Below are positions 58,991 through 64,000 of a stretch of 64,000 bases of DNA, piece after piece (position 1 is the first letter of the stretch; each line of letters starts with the position of its first letter). The stretch is from NCBI GenBank assembly GCA_964058845.1, contig CAXKVR010000128.1, positions 1-64,000 of the forward strand, read 5' to 3'. The notes beneath the pieces were generated by a model. That model did not search any database. It saw nothing but the letters and a program-made list of their open reading frames with translations, and was not told where the DNA came from. The position numbers and the translations under genes are program-made. This DNA is from Carex sylvatica. Taxonomy: Eukaryota > Streptophyta > Magnoliopsida > Poales > Cyperaceae.

Positions 58991-59345
58991 TAGAATTCTC
59001 ATTTTTACCAAGGGCACGGAAAGGACTTGTTCCAACAGGATTCCGTTGGAATAAATCCAAAAATCGTCATTTCCAATGGTATCCGTTGGAAATAGTATTA
59101 TCTAGTTTTTTTTCAATTGAAGGCACTTGGAAAAGGGACGCATGAAAATAGTTTGACAATCGGCCCATGTCTGGATTATTTCCAAGAGCATCGTGTGGGG
59201 CTCACTTGATTATTTCCAAGGGCATCGAACCTGAGACCCACTGAGTATTTCCAAGGATGATTAAGGTGGGGTCCACTTGAATTTTTCCAACGGCAATGTA
59301 GGTGGGTCCCACTTGAGTATTTTCAAAACCCGTTAAGAACATTTT
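58991..59345. mobile_element. CACTA-like subterminal repeat region
   Basis: Six or more TTTCCAA(G/C)GGCAT / CCGTTGGAAA units occur with TCCCACTTGAGTATTT spacers. The sequence CTACTAGAATTCTCATTTTT at 58987 resembles a decayed CACTA start. No opposite end identified. Confidence 0.45.
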
Positions 59346-61604
59346 TTGTTCTTCTGCTAATCCGTGCTAATCCCAATACCTTTATCCTGAAACAAAAATT
59401 CACCAATAGTGAATTAGTCACTGTTAAAAAAAATGGAATCAACGCATTAGTTCAATGTTGGCACTCTAGTCACTACTTCTATTGCAAATAAAAAATCCAT
59501 CTTAAGAGAATACTAGATCATACAATTACAACAACTGGTTTGAGGGCTCAAACCTAAATCAGCCACTAATCATACAACCCATGAGGATGTCAACCAAGTC
59601 AACAAAAAGCAGTCAATCTAATTTGAAAAGCTGTCAACTTTTCTTGCAGTATCAGTACTGTATCCATTGTAATATTTATTGCCGTATCAGTACTTTTATG
59701 CCGTCAATCTAATTTGAAAAGCCGTCAACTTTCTTCCTTTGCCAGCTCCATTGCAATACTTATGCTAATATCAGTCCTGTATCCAAAGAATATCACCTAA
59801 TATCAATACTTGATACCTAGATTGTTCTGTTAGGTCATGCATATCAGTACTGTATCCAAAGCAATGATGAATATATTTTTATGCTAATATTATCTCACCT
59901 TTGTGACTGATCGAACTCCCACACAAATCAATTCAAAATCAAAATCACTTTGTCTCCTAAGTATGAGCTAGCAAAGGCCCTCATTCCCCTTCCCAATTAG
60001 ACTGAAAATCGACTCCGTCAAAGCTCAAAAAAGAAAATTGAGAACACACAAGTAAATTTAAAGTAAAGGAGCACAAGCGACCGAGGCACACAACAAAAAG
60101 AAAACCCTAACGGGTTGAGTATTGAGCGACTCAAAGATCAGAAAATTGAGAGAGAGTTCTCACAGAAGAGAGAGAGTTAGAGAAAAAAACTTTGGAGAAG
60201 AGCAAAAACCTAGGACCATGGAGGCGAAGGCTAGAGACGGGGATTGCGGTGTGCGCGTGGCGCGTCTGGATGGGGCCGGTCGCTTTGCTGCCTCGCTTTC
60301 GCAGCGCGTCCTAAATAATTAACTTATTAAAAGATATTTTCTAAAAATAATAAGATTGATTACCATAGAAATTTGTAGTAATTCTCCTATGTCAACTGGT
60401 ACACAACACTGTATCAATTTCAACACAGCCTGAGAACTTGGCAGCAAAATAGCCTCCGAATTATACAGAGAGCGAGGTGACCGTGTCATTCATTGCCAAA
60501 AAGTCAAAAACCTACTTGCAAGCAAATAAAAACGTATGGATGAACATGAAAGTAGAGATTTACATCAAGGAAGAATTGAACCCTCGAATACATAGCTTAT
60601 TACTTATTAGCACCTAAAATTGTATTTGCACCTAATTAGTCTTTGAATTTTTTTACTCGGTGAGTGCATCAGATTCTCTCAAAATAACCAAGCCCTTCTA
60701 AATTAAGCTCAAGAACCAACTGTGTACTTGTCAACCAAAATTATTTTTTCATCTATGTAAGAAAAAATTACCACGCTGGTCAGTGACATACCTGCAAGGT
60801 GAGGTCAATATAAAGCCTTCACATTTCCTAGAACACTCATGCAGAAGTAAAAGTAGTAGTATGTCGTAGTCTGTGCTTACCTATGCTAGAAACCTTCAAG
60901 TTACAGTGCCATAACATTTGAATGGCTGGTAGGTGGCCTCACACATTAATAACTAGATAAAATGAGAAACCAACATATTTCGACGAGTGGGATACAAATT
61001 AACCAGTTTCACTTCCTGGCTGAATCATGTCACACATCAAACCAGTATAAAAATGAAAATAAATTGTTACTATTTGATCTAAAGATGATGTGTGAGCCAA
61101 CCCTTAATTCTAGCCTATGTCTACAATAAGGAAATTATTACCACAAATATTGAATGCGCAAATATTATCAATAGGAATTTACTGCAAGTAATATCAATCC
61201 CTGAGTCTATGCCGACAGATCAACAAGAGGGTAAGGCTTACTTTTCAAATACTCTGACATATGAGGAATGGTTTTAATCACCAGTTGAAAAATGGAAAAA
61301 AGGTGAGATGAACTATTTTAGTAAACTCAGTTCATAAATTCTTTAATTGAGGGCATATACAAAAAGTTCATAAACTTAGTCCAGTAATGAATAAGAATTG
61401 CATTAACTAATAAATTATAAAAAACAAAAACTGAATCAAAGAAGATTACACCTCAGCCCTGGAACCCTAGCTCTCAACACTAGCACGGCGCTGGAACCCT
61501 AGCTCAGCGGCGACTTCCAATCAACGGAGCTACACCTCAGCACGGGAACCCTAGCTCCGACGCCTATCCAATGTTGTATTCCGATTGGAACCCTAGCTCC
61601 GAAG
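59346..61604. other. Region with possible gene fragments
   Basis: 59346-60110 and 60330-61440 have no recognisable domain. GGAACCCTAGCTC occurs four times at 61459-61605 in a GC-richer block; its minus strand reads GAGCTAGGGTTCC, as in plant gene leaders. A purine-rich leader-like tract precedes the short frame at 60218. The block lies beside CACTA-like repeats, so captured host fragments are possible. Confidence 0.35.
60218..60322 (+). CDS. Short GC-rich frame (34 codons) with good start context, possible first-exon fragment
   Basis: ACCATGGAGG is a strong start context and follows a GA-rich leader-like tract (60150-60215). The frame encodes MEAKARDGDCGVRVARLDG and then a few Ala/Arg-rich residues up to TAA. 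It is much richer in G+C than its surroundings. I do not recognise it. It ends abruptly at an AT-rich boundary (CTAAATAATTAAC), which suggests a truncated exon rather than a whole gene. Confidence 0.3.
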   Translation: MEAKARDGDCGVRVARLDGAGRFAASLSQRVLNN

Positions 61605-62225
61605 CTTATCTTTACTCTCTCTTTTTCTTTTTTCTTTTTTTAAATATGTTCAGACATTTCAATTTTTTTTTTTTTGCATACCTCCCCTTAGTCCTAGGCA
61701 GGTAAATGTAAGTTCAGTTTGGAGAGACATACATGTCGACATCCATCCATTTGCTTTCCTCGGTTATCGCAAGAGCAATTTATATTCTCTTCATTAAAGC
61801 ACCGTTTGAATTTAGATCCCATCTGTTTATTACATATTATCATAAATTTTAAAGAGAACTAGCTAGTGCATTACAGACGGAAACTAATAATTAATATGAA
61901 TTTTGTTCGGACGGTCGGAAAATAAACTAAAACAATGCGTTAATGAGGAGAATGCAAACTCTCATGACAATATACAGTACACATTCCAAGCATCCTTTGT
62001 TTTCGTTTCATTTGATTTTCATTTCAAGCATCTTCCGTCTTTTTTTTCTTTTTCTTTTTCTTTTTGAAAAGTGGGTCTCACCAGTTTTATTAGAAACTAA
62101 TTGAATCTTTTACAAAATTCGGTACTTAAGCAAGTACCAGCAGCTAAGTAATGAAATCAGAGGACCTTATCTCTGGTATTACAAATGATCAACTAGCCTA
62201 GTATATACAAAAAACAGTCGCAGAA
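61605..62225. repeat. Segmental direct duplication, copy 2
   Basis: Partner of 57700-58325, about 3.9 kb away in the same direction. It continues without break into the complete retroposon at 62049, so this is probably the source copy. ATGTCGACAT at 61733-61742. Confidence 0.9.
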
Positions 62226-62338
62226 TTATAGAGTATATAGTAAGGGGTAAGGTAGGTAATTAGTACATCACAAAATCTAGCAAATATATTACATCACAAA
62301 ATTATAGCAAATTACATTACAGATCGAATTACTGGCTA
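62049..62338 (-). mobile_element. LINE-like retroposon 3' end (about 290 bp)
   Basis: On the minus strand it ends AATAAAACTGGTGAGACCCAC, then TTTTCAAAAAG and an A-rich tail. Direct repeats CAAGCATCTTCCGTCTT (before) and CAAGCATTTTCCGTCTT (62340-62356) flank it, a 17 bp target duplication with one mismatch. Confidence 0.78.
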
Positions 62339-62492
62339 CAAGCATTTTCCGTCTTATTATGTCTGTTTTTCAAATCCTTTTTATCACAGCCGGGTTTATT
62401 GGCAAGGGCAGCCTCACTGGCAAACATCGTCTGGACAGCAGGGACTTGGGCACTCTGGTGGGAAAGGAACAGGAGGGTATTTTCGAATAAGA

Positions 62493-64000
62493 CACTACTA
62501 CAGAAATAGTCATTGTACACTGCACATTGTACACGGATTTGCCAATTTTATATAAAAACCATGTAGAAATTGTAATTTTTTAGAAGCCTGAAATATCTGT
62601 GGGATCTCTACACGGGTATTTATTAAAGAATCAGTGTAGAAAGTTGTGGGAGAGCTACACGGACGTTTATTAGAAATGTACACGATTTATTGTTTAAATA
62701 ACAGTGTAGAAAACCATGAGAGAACTACACGGATATTTAATTAAAGAACCGTGAAGAAAGGTAGAAATTGTACACAGATGTTTGTTTAAACAACAGTGTA
62801 GAAAACTTGTGAGAGCTAAATGGATGTTTAATAAAGAGCCGTGTAGAAAGGTAGAAATTATACACGGTTTTTTATTTAATTAACAGTGTAGAAAGCCTTG
62901 AGAGAGCTACGACGTTTAATAAAGAGTCGTGTAGAAATGTTATTTTAGGATTTTGGTTATATAAAAGGCCTTCTCCTTCCAGCGTCGTTTTGATCAATTT
63001 ATAATCACTCTCTCTGTATTGAATGTTGGTCTGATTTCTGCACACAAGGAGACTGGATCTGAGATCTTTGAAGTTAATTTGTATTTCTCCTCTCTATCTT
63101 GCTAAGATTAGTCATGTATATCTTGCTTATTTAGGTTAATTATTAATTAATACATGCATGCTTGATTTATTAAGATAATGTAAATAATTAGTATATTGTG
63201 GACCATTTTTTAAAAGTGAGAAGTAAAAAAAAATGCCTAAGGTCTCAATTATCAGATCTGAGGAAAACCGTTGAAGATCAGTAATAACGCTTTCGCCTAA
63301 AGATGTCTGCACTTCAGAACTGTAAGATTTAAATTACTTTGCTATTTTATTTTGAATTTACGGATTTTGGATTGCTTGTGTTTTTTAATTGCAAAATACG
63401 TCATGAATTATTAAGACTATAATTTGGTATCAGAGCCATCGTAAATTCATATAAGATGCAATAATATTTTTTTTTACGAAATTGATTTTCAATGGTTTGT
63501 ATAAAAGCTATACTGATTCAACTAATTTTTTATTTCCTATTATGTATGCACATATATGTTGATTAATGGATTCTTATTAGAGATGCAATATGTTGGAGAT
63601 CTTTAACCAAAAGGCATCATGTCATGGATCACATTTGAGCTCTTTTTTTGATATGTTGAATCTAATATGCCTTAATTTGTCTGAAATTCTGGTCCAAACT
63701 AGATCATAACTAAGAGTTTTGGCAATGAGCCAAAGCTTTATCACATGGTTACTAAGTGGTAAGGACGTATCTTTTATACACACATTGTATTGGATCTTGA
63801 GGAGTATATGTTATATGGATAACATGGGATTGCATATGTACAAAAGGCAATATCTATATATGTTGCATGAATTGTAATATGTTAGTATTTTCTATGGTTT
63901 TCATATTGTGCTTACTTATACTTTTTATTTTATTAATAGCAATTGATATTTGCGAATGTCTTGCATCTAATTTTTATTGTTACTAACTAATACCAAATTA
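62493..64000 (+). mobile_element. CACTA (En/Spm-type) transposon, 5' end; runs off the right edge
   Basis: It starts CACTACTACAGAAATAGTC, then has the same TACACGG subterminal repeats as the element at 1-2112 (62515-62940). A TATA box TATATAAAA is at 62958-62966, followed by GGCCTTCTCCTTCC and a leader-like region with GAGACTGGATCTGAG and later AATTAATACATGCATGC. The first coding exon is not evident up to 64000. The DNA just left of the insertion (62380-62490) encodes, on the minus strand, a short Cys/Pro-rich frame that the insertion interrupts. Confidence 0.88.
62958..62966 (+). promoter_or_regulatory. TATA box of the CACTA element
   Basis: TATATAAAA lies 465 bases inside the element, just before the conserved GGCCTTCTCCTTCC. 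The counterpart in the left element reads GGTTATATAAAAGACC on the minus strand at about 1380-1395. Confidence 0.6.

Noticed and set aside
62329..62520. 63-codon minus-strand frame at the CACTA junction
   Set aside because: It starts inside the transposon and crosses the insertion site into a retroposon flank, so it is not an original gene.

Overview
This window is nuclear DNA of a flowering plant. It is AT-rich, its two recognisable host genes have spliced GT-AG exon structures of plant families, and most of the rest is plant transposable elements (hAT, Mutator, CACTA, LTR, LINE, SINE and MITE). I cannot name the species. No bacterial-type operons, CRISPR arrays, rRNA genes or intact tRNA genes are visible.

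Host genes. (1) A ZIP-family zinc/iron transporter on the minus strand (23332-26688; four exons, 363 residues). About 230 bp upstream lies a perfect zinc-deficiency response element, ATGTCGACAT. (2) A root-hair-type basic helix-loop-helix gene of the RSL class on the minus strand (46242-47967; five exons, 286 residues). It sits in a large inverted duplication: exons 2-5 and about 2 kb of downstream DNA are present twice, in left arm 44195-47469 and right arm 48622-52425. Exon 1 with its TATA box is present only once, in the 1.15 kb spacer. The right-arm exons 2-5 remain open but have no exon 1.

Layout. 1-2112 is the end of a CACTA element. 2.1-7.4 kb holds a dispersed composite repeat, a non-autonomous hAT element and a tandem array of about 220 bp units with a SINE in it. 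7.4-12.9 kb is a nest: a MULE (7907-12518) inside a foldback MITE, with a solo LTR inside the MULE transposase remnant. 13.1-22.7 kb holds a second solo LTR, another non-autonomous hAT, foldback MITEs, a LINE 3' end and more composite repeat. 22.7-28.2 kb carries the ZIP gene. 28.2-32.4 kb is a cluster of MITEs with 9-10 bp target duplications. 32719-38231 is a complete hAT element with BED-zinc-finger transposase, matching ends and an 8 bp target duplication; it is the likely autonomous relative of the two short hAT elements at 4 and 17 kb. 38.7-39.6 kb and 53.4-54.1 kb share a second tandem repeat. 44.2-52.4 kb is the bHLH palindrome. 54.3-62.3 kb has a different hAT, a SINE, a foldback element, a segmental duplication and a LINE-like retroposon. 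62493-64000 begins a second CACTA element of the same family as the left one, so the window is flanked by two related CACTA ends.

The most unusual signals are the arrangement of the bHLH palindrome (inversion of the spacer would join exon 1 to the other arm's exons and give a different C-terminus) and the recurrence of the 10 bp zinc-response palindrome at nine places, several in mobile or duplicated repeats near a ZIP gene.
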